Assembly (NCBI GenBank): GCA_031259655.1
Contig: JAIRLF010000121.1
Location: 1-5,555 of the forward strand
DNA length: 5,555 nt
From: Prevotellaceae bacterium
GTDB taxonomy: Bacteria > Bacteroidota > Bacteroidia > Bacteroidales > UBA932
Reading direction: 5' to 3'
The notes under the pieces: model-generated
What the model was told of the DNA's origin: nothing
The model's input: only the letters and a program-made list of their open reading frames with translations
Database searches by the model: none
Part shown: in pieces, positions 1 through 5,555 of the stretch
Numbering within the stretch: position 1 is the first letter of the stretch
Layout: each line of letters starts with the position of its first letter
Translations under genes and position numbers: made by a program

Positions 1-12
1 AAGTTAAAAAAT

Positions 13-42
13 TTTGCATATCAAATATAAGGTGTATCTTTG
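13..42 (+). promoter_or_regulatory. Bacteroidetes-type promoter for ppdK
   Basis: A TTTG at 13-16 (-33 element) is followed after 18 bases by TATCTTTG at 35-42, an exact match to the Bacteroidetes -7 consensus TAnnTTTG. The usual spacing is about 19 bases. Transcription would begin a few bases after position 42, leaving a leader of roughly 35 bases before the ATG at 85. The TTG at 40-42 that could be read as an in-frame start is the end of the -7 element, which argues against translation starting there. The motif is seen directly; promoter activity is inferred. Confidence 0.8.
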
Positions 43-84
43 CAGCCAATTTATAATTCTGATAATAAAAGAAAGCGATTGATT

Positions 85-2823
85 ATGGAACTGAAAAAAC
101 GCGTCTATTTCTTTGGTAATAAGACCGCAGAAGGGAACGAAAGTATGAGAGAACTCCTTGGCGGCAAGGGAGCCAATCTTGCAGAAATGAACCTTATCGG
201 GGTGCCCGTACCCCCCGGTTTTACCATCACTACGGAAGTGTGCAACGAATATTTTGTACACGGAGAAGATAAAATCATCGAAACCATTTCCGATGAAGTT
301 AAAAAGGCTATGCTCAGAGTAGAAGCAGCCGTCAACGGGCCTAAATTTGCCGACAACGCCAACCCCCTGCTTGTATCCGTACGTTCGGGAGCGCGAGCTT
401 CGATGCCGGGAATGATGGATACGATTCTCAATCTCGGGTTGAACGACGAAGCTGTGGAAGTCTTAGCTCAAAAGAGTGGAAATCCGCGATTTGCATGGGA
501 TTCGTACCGACGGTTTGTGCAGATGTACGGAGATGTGGTTCTCGGCATGAAGCCCGAAAACAAAGAAGACCACGACCCTTTCGAAGAGATTATCGACGAA
601 ATGAAGCGAGAGAAAAATGTAACTCTCGACACCGAACTTGTAGCCGATGACCTGAAAGAGTTGGTTAAACGGTTTAAAGCAGTGGTTAAAGCCCGGACAG
701 GTAACGACTTCCCGACCGACCCCTGGCAACAGTTGTGGGGTGCGGTGATGGCTGTGTTCAACAGTTGGATGAACGACCGTGCAATCCTGTATCGCAAACT
801 GAACAAGATACCACAGGAATGGGGAACAGCCGTCAATGTTCAGTCGATGGTATTCGGAAACATGGGCGACAGGTCGGCGACAGGAGTAGCCTTCACGCGC
901 GACGCCGCCACAGGCGAAAATATTTTCAACGGAGAATATCTTATTAACGCTCAGGGCGAAGACGTCGTTGCCGGCATTCGTACCCCGCAGCAAATCACTC
1001 TGGAAGGTTCGCACCGCTGGGCAAAACTGCAAGGTATATCCGAAGAAAAACGGAAAGCCGAAGCTCCCTCGCTGGAAGAAACCATGCCCGAAGTGTATAA
1101 CGAATTGATGGAGTTGCAACAAAAACTCGAAAACCATTACCGCGACATGCAAGACCTGGAATTTACCGTTCAGGACGGCAAACTCTGGATGTTGCAGACC
1201 CGCAACGCCAAACGTACAGGCGCTGCCGCCGTGAGAGTCGCAATGGAAATGCTTGCTCAGGGAACACTGAAAGAAGACGAAGCGGTGTTGAGAGTCGAAC
1301 CCGAAAAAATCGACGAACTTCTGCATCCCGTATTCGATTCCAACGAGTTACATAAGGCTAATGTCCTCGTTAAAGGATTGCCCGCCTCGCCGGGCGCCGC
1401 CTCGGGACAGATTGTCTTCTTTGCCGAAGACGCCGAACTCTGGTACGAAAAAGACAACAGCGCCAAACTGATTCTGGTGCGCGTCGAAACCTCGCCCGAA
1501 GACCTGCGGGGCATGAACGTTGCGCAGGGAATACTGACCGCCCGCGGCGGAATGACCTCGCACGCCGCAGTCGTAGCGCGAGGAATGGGCAAATGCTGCG
1601 TCTCGGGCGCTTCGGGGCTTAATATCGACTACAAACAGCGCCTCATGACCGTCGGCGGTAAAGAATATAAAGAAGGCGACTGGATTTCGCTGAACGGCTC
1701 GACAGGCGAAGTTTACGAAGGCAAAGTGAAAACCAAACCCGCCGAAATGAGCGACAATTTCAACAAACTCATGAAACTGTCCGCAAAATACGCTCATCTG
1801 CAAGTGCGAGCCAATGCCGACACTCCCGAAGACGCTGCTACGGCGCGTAAATTCGGAGCCGAAGGTATAGGGCTATGCCGTACGGAACACATGTTCTTTA
1901 AAGAAGACAAAATTATCGCCATGAGGGAAATGATTCTTGCAGATAATTCCGACGACAGGCGTAAAGCGCTTGATAAACTGTTGCCTCTGCAACAGAAAGA
2001 TTTCGAGGAAATATTCGCAGTGATGCACGACCTTCCCGTAATCGTGAGGCTGTTAGACCCGCCGTTGCACGAATTTCTGCCTCACGACCTTAAAGGACAG
2101 GAAGAAATGTCGAAAGTAATGAACGTGCCCGTAGAAGTTATCCGCAACAAGGTCGAATCGTTGCACGAAACCAATCCCATGCTCGGACATCGCGGCTGTC
2201 GTCTTGCAAACACCTATCCCGAAATCACCGAAATGCAGACCAGAGCCATATTGCAAGCCGTGCTGACGTTGAAAAGCAAAGGCGTAAACTCTATCCCCGA
2301 AATAATGGTGCCACTGACGGGAATATTGCACGAAATGAAATTGCAAGAAGCAATTATACGTACTACCGCCGAAAAGGTGTTCCTTGAGATGGGAGATAAA
2401 ATCGAATATAAGGTAGGTTCGATGATTGAAGTGCCGAGAGCGGTGTTAACAGCCGACAGAATAGCCGAATCGGCAGAATTTTTCTCGTTCGGAACTAACG
2501 ACCTCACGCAGTTGACTTACGGTTATTCGCGCGATGACATCAGCAAATTCCTCCCGATATATCTTGAAAAAGGAATATTGAAATCCGACCCATTTCAGGT
2601 ACTCGACCGCAAAGGCGTCGGGCAGTTAATCTCAATGGCGACATTGAAAGGGCGCAGCATACGCCCCCTGCTGAAAGTCGGTATCTGTGGAGAACATGGA
2701 GGCGAACCTTCGTCGGTGGAATTTTGTCATGCGGTAGGGCTTAATTACGTAAGCTGTTCGCCCTATCGCGTGCCGATAGCGAGGCTTGCGGCAGCGCAGG
2801 CGGCTATCAAATCGAAAAAATAA
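85..2823 (+). CDS. ppdK: pyruvate, phosphate dikinase
   Basis: This cytoplasmic enzyme interconverts pyruvate + ATP + Pi and PEP + AMP + PPi. In anaerobes it may run in the PPi-saving glycolytic direction or toward PEP. At 912 aa it has the family's usual length. The N-terminal ATP-grasp domain (about 1-375) has LGGKGANLAEM with K28, VSVRSGARASMPGMMDT with R100, and E359, Q371 and R373 near LQTR. The swivelling phosphohistidine domain (about 420-540) has GGMTSHAAVVARGMG with catalytic H493. The C-terminal TIM barrel binds PEP/pyruvate: R599 in GLCRTEHMFF, R655 in RLLDPPLHEFLP, E782 in SMIEVPRA, N805-D806 in FGTNDLTQ, and the proton-donor C868 in GICGEHGG. These run at a near-constant offset of 36-38 from the Clostridium symbiosum enzyme residues as I remember them. 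PEP synthase is excluded by length and by the TSHAA signature. The start is ATG 85, because the in-frame TTG at 40 lies in the promoter. The leader is A-rich with no clear Shine-Dalgarno. The gene appears intact. Confidence 0.97.
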   Translation: MELKKRVYFFGNKTAEGNESMRELLGGKGANLAEMNLIGVPVPPGFTITTEVCNEYFVHGEDKIIETISDEVKKAMLRVEAAVNGPKFADNANPLLVSVRSGARASMPGMMDTILNLGLNDEAVEVLAQKSGNPRFAWDSYRRFVQMYGDVVLGMKPENKEDHDPFEEIIDEMKREKNVTLDTELVADDLKELVKRFKAVVKARTGNDFPTDPWQQLWGAVMAVFNSWMNDRAILYRKLNKIPQEWGTAVNVQSMVFGNMGDRSATGVAFTRDAATGENIFNGEYLINAQGEDVVAGIRTPQQITLEGSHRWAKLQGISEEKRKAEAPSLEETMPEVYNELMELQQKLENHYRDMQDLEFTVQDGKLWMLQTRNAKRTGAAAVRVAMEMLAQGTLKEDEAVLRVEPEKIDELLHPVFDSNELHKANVLVKGLPASPGAASGQIVFFAEDAELWYEKDNSAKLILVRVETSPEDLRGMNVAQGILTARGGMTSHAAVVARGMGKCCVSGASGLNIDYKQRLMTVGGKEYKEGDWISLNGSTGEVYEGKVKTKPAEMSDNFNKLMKLSAKYAHLQVRANADTPEDAATARKFGAEGIGLCRTEHMFFKEDKIIAMREMILADNSDDRRKALDKLLPLQQKDFEEIFAVMHDLPVIVRLLDPPLHEFLPHDLKGQEEMSKVMNVPVEVIRNKVESLHETNPMLGHRGCRLANTYPEITEMQTRAILQAVLTLKSKGVNSIPEIMVPLTGILHEMKLQEAIIRTTAEKVFLEMGDKIEYKVGSMIEVPRAVLTADRIAESAEFFSFGTNDLTQLTYGYSRDDISKFLPIYLEKGILKSDPFQVLDRKGVGQLISMATLKGRSIRPLLKVGICGEHGGEPSSVEFCHAVGLNYVSCSPYRVPIARLAAAQAAIKSKK

Positions 2824-2852
2824 ACTATATTTGCCGGTTTTTTACAGGGAAA

Positions 2853-2882
2853 CATGGGTAATCAAATGTTTGATTACCCATG
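2853..2882. repeat. perfect 14-bp inverted repeat after ppdK
   Basis: The left arm CATGGGTAATCAAA (2853-2866) and right arm TTTGATTACCCATG (2869-2882) are exact reverse complements around a central TG. The realistic RNA hairpin has about 13 pairs and a 4-base loop. It sits 29 bases after the ppdK stop and is nested between CCGGTT (2834-2839) and AACCGG (2887-2892), which could add an outer stem. No T-run follows on either strand, so it is not a textbook intrinsic terminator. It could be a 3'-end stabilising or processing hairpin for ppdK, a terminator without a U-tract, or an operator for the GNAT gene that starts 48 bases later. The repeat is certain; its role is not. Confidence 0.9.
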
Positions 2883-2930
2883 AATTAACCGGATAATATT
2901 TTGTTAATATTTGATGTTATTTTAAAAGAA

Positions 2931-3620
2931 ATGGAGATTCTTGTCGCAAACAAATCGCATGTGAAGTATGCAGAAACAGTATGCAACCTCATGTACGAGT
3001 CGGCGTTGAAACGCGGTACGGGCATAGCAAAAAGGTCGCCCGAGTATATCGCAAAAAAAATGGAAGAAGGAAAAGCGATTGTGGTAATCGACAGCAACCG
3101 CCTGATTGGGTTTAGCTATATCGAATCGTGGCAACACAAACGGTTTGTCGCAAACTCGGGGCTGATTGTCGACCCCGAATACAGAAACACAGGACTTGCT
3201 CGAAAAATCAAACGGGCGATATTCGACCTCTCGCGAAAACTATATCCCGAATCGAAGATATTCAGTATCACAACCGGTTTGGCGGTGATGAAGCTGAACT
3301 CCGAACTCGGATATGTCCCTGTAACTTTTTCGGAACTCACCGACGACGACGAGTTTTGGAAAGGCTGCGAAGGTTGCCGCAATTATTCCATACTTCAGGA
3401 AAATGACCGCCGGATGTGTCTGTGTACGGGAATGCTCTACGACCCCGAAAAGCATAAAGCCGCCAAAGAACAATCCGTCGGCGACGTCAATACCAATACC
3501 AATACCAATGCCGATGTCGATGCCGATAGCGCTATTCGGGATATGATTCCCGAAAAAGTGTTGTCGCCCAAACGGATTGCGCAATTAAAGAAAAACCTGC
3601 GCAAGATTCATTTGATTTAA
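2931..3620 (+). CDS. GNAT-family N-acyltransferase, N-acylglutamate synthase-like
   Basis: This is a 229-aa soluble acyl-CoA-dependent acyltransferase. Residues 1-135 form a GNAT fold: a mixed N-terminal half, the strand GLIV (78-81), then the acyl-CoA pyrophosphate-binding motif R85-N-T-G88-L-A90 leading into a helix, and the closing strand LGYVPV (126-131). It resembles the single-domain GNAT proteins of Bacteroides arginine loci, which I recall being assigned as N-acyl (succinyl or acetyl) glutamate synthases. That match is from memory and no arg gene is in the window, so the substrate is inference. After the fold come C146-x-x-C149 and C163-x-C165, a possible metal site. A polar tail follows with the repeat NTNTNTNADVDADS (187-200), then a basic C-terminus. 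The start is ATG 2931, after an A-rich leader with no Shine-Dalgarno; an in-frame TTG at 2901 would add ten residues and is less likely. No consensus promoter is visible in the 107-base gap upstream. The exporter gene starts 24 bases downstream, so the two are probably co-transcribed. Confidence 0.85.
   Translation: MEILVANKSHVKYAETVCNLMYESALKRGTGIAKRSPEYIAKKMEEGKAIVVIDSNRLIGFSYIESWQHKRFVANSGLIVDPEYRNTGLARKIKRAIFDLSRKLYPESKIFSITTGLAVMKLNSELGYVPVTFSELTDDDEFWKGCEGCRNYSILQENDRRMCLCTGMLYDPEKHKAAKEQSVGDVNTNTNTNADVDADSAIRDMIPEKVLSPKRIAQLKKNLRKIHLI
3489..3530 (+). repeat. in-frame hexanucleotide repeat in the GNAT tail
   Basis: There are seven consecutive 6-base units: AATACC three times, then AATGCC, GATGTC, GATGCC and GATAGC. 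All fit the pattern (A/G)AT(A/G)(C/T)C. They encode alternating Asn/Asp and small residues (187-200 of the GNAT protein). The unit is a multiple of three, so gain or loss of copies by slippage would change linker length without a frameshift. The repeat lies outside the GNAT fold, where length changes should be tolerated. Confidence 0.85.
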
Positions 3621-3644
3621 ATCATTAAAAAAGTAATACGCTCG

Positions 3645-4844
3645 ATGTTTGACGATTTCCGGTTTTCAGAATTGATAGAGATTTTCAGAAATTCTGTTTA
3701 TATAACCGGATTAGTCGTCATCATGATGTTGATAATCGAGTACGTCAATGTAGCAACAAAGGGTCGCAGGCTTGGCGATATACGGAAATCGCCGTTGAAA
3801 CAGGTGATTCTGGGAGGAGCGTTAGGATTGATACCGGGCTGTATGGGCGGGTTTGTCGCCGTTTCGCTGTTCTCGCATAACATTTTCGGACTCGGAGGGT
3901 TGGTCGCTGCTATGATTTCGGATACCGGCGACGAAACGTTTGTGATGTTTGCCGCGATGCCGGGTTATGCTTTGTTGATTAAACTGCTGACTTTCATTAT
4001 CGCAATAACCGCCGGACTTGCTATCAACGCTTTTATGAGAAAAAGCAGAAGCGTCCCGAAATATTTCGACCATAATCTGGAAATACATTCGCTGCACGGT
4101 TCGCATTCCGAACAGGCAACATCGAATATCCGACATAATATCAGACGTATGTCTTTGCCTCGTGCTGTTATTCTGTTGGGAATCGTCGGTTTTATGTTGA
4201 GCCTGGGACTTGGACTTCTGGAACATAAACATTCTGTCGAAGATGTTACTTGTATCCATGCAAATGAAATCGTTATAGACGAACATGTCCACGAACATCA
4301 CGAACATGAACACGACCATGACCATGACCACGAACATCATCATCATGAGGTTCATTCGCATTCGCACGGTAATATTTTCAGCGAAAGATGGCTGAATATC
4401 CTGTTTATATTCATTGCGGGAGCGGCGTTTTTGATGGTTTTGTCGGTGACGGAGCATTTTCTAAGGGAACATGTCTTGCATCACGTGATATACCGACACT
4501 TGCTTCGCGTGTTTACATGGACTTTCGGCTCGCTGCTGTTCATATATCTGTTCGGGTGTTTTGTGCACTACGACGAATGGATAAACGACAATCAACTGAT
4601 TATGCTATTCATAGCTCTGACCATAGGACTGATACCCGAATCGGGACCGCATATTGTTTTCATCTCTTTGTTCGTCGATGGCAGTATACCGTTCAGCATA
4701 TTGCTCGCAAATTCGCTCGTTCAAAACGGACATTCGGGACTGCCTCTGTTAGCCGAATCGAAAAAGGGGTTCGTGAAAATGAAATTGATAGCCCTGACAG
4801 CCGGCTTGATTGTCGGACTGCTCGGATATGCCGCGGGATTCTGA
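3645..4844 (+). CDS. putative 10-TM heavy-metal exporter with His-rich loop
   Basis: This 399-aa integral membrane protein most resembles the family called putative 10TM heavy-metal exporter (Pfam ArsP_2, formerly DUF2899), members of which are also annotated as putative manganese or arsenic efflux proteins. That family call is from memory. Hydrophobic stretches lie at about 17-37, 54-77, 79-93, 103-130, 173-192, 250-268, 287-307, 317-345, 347-360 and 379-398. Between the two halves, residues 214-241 hold 16 histidines alternating with Asp/Glu, a likely metal-binding loop. Each half carries a GLIP motif, at 61-64 (GLIPGCMGGF) and 328-331 (GLIPESGPHI), with similar sequence after it, which suggests an internal duplication. 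C66 next to the first motif and D93-T-G-D-E97 are polar membrane-region candidates for transport. The substrate cannot be read from sequence: divalent cations such as Mn, Zn, Ni or Co fit the His loop better than arsenite. The gene starts 24 bases after the GNAT stop, has no Shine-Dalgarno, and probably shares its transcript. Confidence 0.8.
   Translation: MFDDFRFSELIEIFRNSVYITGLVVIMMLIIEYVNVATKGRRLGDIRKSPLKQVILGGALGLIPGCMGGFVAVSLFSHNIFGLGGLVAAMISDTGDETFVMFAAMPGYALLIKLLTFIIAITAGLAINAFMRKSRSVPKYFDHNLEIHSLHGSHSEQATSNIRHNIRRMSLPRAVILLGIVGFMLSLGLGLLEHKHSVEDVTCIHANEIVIDEHVHEHHEHEHDHDHDHEHHHHEVHSHSHGNIFSERWLNILFIFIAGAAFLMVLSVTEHFLREHVLHHVIYRHLLRVFTWTFGSLLFIYLFGCFVHYDEWINDNQLIMLFIALTIGLIPESGPHIVFISLFVDGSIPFSILLANSLVQNGHSGLPLLAESKKGFVKMKLIALTAGLIVGLLGYAAGF
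3659..3709. repeat. imperfect inverted repeat at the 5' end of the exporter gene
   Basis: CCGGTT (3659-3664) pairs with AACCGG (3704-3709), and inside it CAGAATT (3667-3673) pairs with AATTCTG (3690-3696), around a 16-base loop. The same stretch has a direct repeat TTTTCAGAA at 3663-3671 and 3682-3690. It lies in codons 5-22 of the exporter. An mRNA hairpin so close to the start could affect translation, but coding constraint or chance could also explain it. Confidence 0.4.
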
Positions 4845-4905
4845 TACCGTCATTTATACAATGTAGTCGTTTTTTAACGCAAAGTTTTGACCGTATACGA
4901 AAAAC

Positions 4906-4940
4906 TTGTATTCTTTGTATAAGCCTTTGCATTCTTTACG
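4906..4940. repeat. degenerate direct repeat in the AT-rich gap after the exporter
   Basis: TTGTATTCTTTGTA (4906-4919) and TTGCATTCTTTACG (4927-4940) share 10 of 14 bases, and 10 of the first 11, at an offset of 21 bases, about two helical turns. They lie in the 223-base gap (4845-5067) upstream of a strong promoter and could be a regulator site. In AT-rich sequence this may be chance. The rest of the gap up to that promoter shows no gene and no convincing intrinsic terminator. Confidence 0.3.
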
Positions 4941-4997
4941 ATTTGATGGTTTAATGATTTTCTAACTCGTTAAAAACAAAAAAAATCAAACAAAAAT

Positions 4998-5028
4998 TTT
5001 GTCAATTCAACAAAATGCATTAACTTTG
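4998..5028 (+). promoter_or_regulatory. Bacteroidetes-type promoter for the small membrane protein gene
   Basis: TTTG at 4998-5001, exactly 19 bases, then TAACTTTG at 5021-5028: a full match to the TTTG-N19-TAnnTTTG consensus. A start a few bases downstream gives a leader of about 35 bases to the ATG at 5068. It marks a transcription unit separate from the exporter gene. Activity is inferred from the match. Confidence 0.85.
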
Positions 5029-5056
5029 CGGCTTATTTTGTAAAACTTTATTGTAC

Positions 5057-5060
5057 AGGA
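5057..5060 (+). promoter_or_regulatory. possible Shine-Dalgarno AGGA
   Basis: AGGA lies seven bases before ATG 5068 and ten before the adjacent ATG 5071. It is the only plausible Shine-Dalgarno I see in front of a gene in this window and slightly favours the first of the two ATGs. Confidence 0.45.
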
Positions 5061-5067
5061 CACAACA

Positions 5068-5514
5068 ATGATGATTCGATATTTTTGGGCAATAATATGG
5101 ACTTGTTTCCTTGTCAGTTTTGCTTATGGCGATTTAGTCATTAATTTTTTTCTCGACAATTCTGTCAGTTTTGAACAGGAACTGATAAAATTATTAAACT
5201 CCAAAGTGGTATTCTATTCAAATTTCGGTTTAGTGATAATGGTATTGATTGACAATACTATCACAAAAAAAATCACAAAAAAGAACACTCGAAATAATGC
5301 CATGATAATATTCCTGTGCATTTCCATTATTATCATCCTGTTTTTAAATACCTTAGCAGATAAAGTGGTAGAAGAGCAGGAAAAACTGTACGACGGATTT
5401 CGTTTATATTATCTTTTCATAATCTTTTTAGTATGTTTAATTGTTAGTAAAGCGGAATCATTAAATATAAAACATGTATCGTTAGAAATAGTAAACACAA
5501 AAATAGAAATATAA
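5068..5514 (+). CDS. hypothetical four-TM membrane protein
   Basis: I do not recognise this 148-aa protein. It has four hydrophobic segments at about 4-28, 45-62, 78-95 and 111-127. Between them are a short polar loop with acidic residues (30-42), a basic Lys/Asn-rich loop (63-77) and an acidic-to-mixed loop (98-110), followed by a hydrophilic C-terminal tail (128-148). The positive-inside rule would place the 63-77 loop in the cytoplasm, hence both termini inside as well. No catalytic motif, lipobox or cleavable signal peptide is evident. Support for it being a real gene: a consensus promoter and an AGGA before the start, and a long open frame in AT-rich sequence. Two sequence lines counted by eye give about 32-33% GC, against roughly 50% in the exporter and ppdK, so it may be of different origin or under relaxed constraint. 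The start is ATG 5068; ATG 5071 is directly adjacent and equally possible. Confidence 0.75.
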   Translation: MMIRYFWAIIWTCFLVSFAYGDLVINFFLDNSVSFEQELIKLLNSKVVFYSNFGLVIMVLIDNTITKKITKKNTRNNAMIIFLCISIIIILFLNTLADKVVEEQEKLYDGFRLYYLFIIFLVCLIVSKAESLNIKHVSLEIVNTKIEI

Positions 5515-5526
5515 ATATAAAACAAT

Positions 5527-5555
5527 ATGTCAAGCGCTTTAATTATCACAGTTGT
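5527..5555 (+). CDS. possible start of a downstream gene, cut by the window edge
   Basis: An ATG 12 bases after the stop of the four-TM protein gene opens a frame reading MSSALIITV, still open at the window end. The leader is A-rich, as before other genes here, and the short spacing would suit an operon with the preceding gene. Nine codons are too few to identify a product; the hydrophobic start might be a membrane or secreted protein. Confidence 0.35.

Noticed and set aside
463..1326. 287-aa open frame on the minus strand inside ppdK
   Set aside because: It lies wholly opposite a gene with all its catalytic motifs intact, has no recognisable domain, and is the usual antisense shadow of a GC-biased coding strand.
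85..2823. PEP synthase (PpsA) as an alternative for the first gene
   Set aside because: The length is about 100 residues greater, and the phosphohistidine motif GGMTSHAAVVARGMG and GICGEHGG context fit PPDK.
2853..2882. Calling the palindrome a CRISPR repeat, transposon end or att site
   Set aside because: It is a single copy with no spacers, no transposase or integrase nearby and no target duplication visible.
2894..2913. Promoter before the GNAT gene
   Set aside because: TAATATTTTG and TAATATTTG resemble the -7 element, but neither has the TAnnTTTG spacing and no TTTG lies about 19 bases upstream.
2901..2930. TTG at 2901 as the GNAT start
   Set aside because: It adds ten residues read from AT-rich intergenic sequence; ATG 2931 follows an A-rich leader and puts the first residues directly at the expected first GNAT strand.
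3822..4457. 211-aa open frame on the minus strand opposite the exporter
   Set aside because: Its Met/Val/Phe-rich stretch is simply the complement of the exporter's His/Asp codons; no promoter or leader supports it.
4854..4922. TTATACAA / TTGTATAA inverted pair as a terminator after the exporter
   Set aside because: The arms are only 8 AT-rich bases separated by over 50 bases, with no T-run after them; chance is the simpler explanation.
4388..4954. 188-aa plus-strand open frame overlapping the exporter's 3' half
   Set aside because: It is a frame-shifted reading of the exporter, whose own frame gives coherent membrane segments through to its stop at 4844; this frame gives low-sense Arg/Ser-rich protein.

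Overview
The window looks like a piece of a Bacteroidetes genome, probably Bacteroidales. The main evidence is two promoters of the form TTTG-N18/19-TAnnTTTG, the Bacteroidetes housekeeping sigma signature. A-rich leaders with little or no Shine-Dalgarno sequence in front of most genes fit this, as does a GNAT protein of a type I associate with Bacteroides-like genomes. All supported genes are on the plus strand.

Layout: (1) Positions 1-84 hold a promoter and short leader. (2) ppdK (85-2823) is a complete pyruvate, phosphate dikinase with every expected catalytic motif. (3) A 107-base gap carries a perfect 14-bp inverted repeat with no T-tract after it. (4) A GNAT acyltransferase (2931-3620) resembles the Bacteroides N-acylglutamate synthase-like proteins; it has a four-cysteine cluster and a low-complexity tail encoded by a hexanucleotide repeat. 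(5) Only 24 bases later is a polytopic membrane protein (3645-4844) that looks like a putative 10-TM heavy-metal exporter, with 16 histidines in a 28-residue loop and an internal duplication. (6) A 223-base AT-rich gap ends in a near-perfect promoter. (7) An AT-rich 148-aa four-TM protein of unknown function (5068-5514) follows. (8) The first nine codons of a possible next gene (5527 onward) run off the right edge.

How they fit together: ppdK is central carbon metabolism (PEP/pyruvate interconversion) and has its own promoter. The GNAT and exporter genes are close enough to be one transcript. Their functional link, if any, is not obvious; both proteins have possible metal-binding residues. 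The last small gene, and perhaps the one after it, start a separate AT-rich transcription unit. I see no RNA gene, CRISPR array, insertion sequence, integrase or phage gene. I do not see a convincing new multi-gene system. The points most worth checking are the GNAT-exporter pair, the palindrome between ppdK and the GNAT gene, and the unknown membrane protein.
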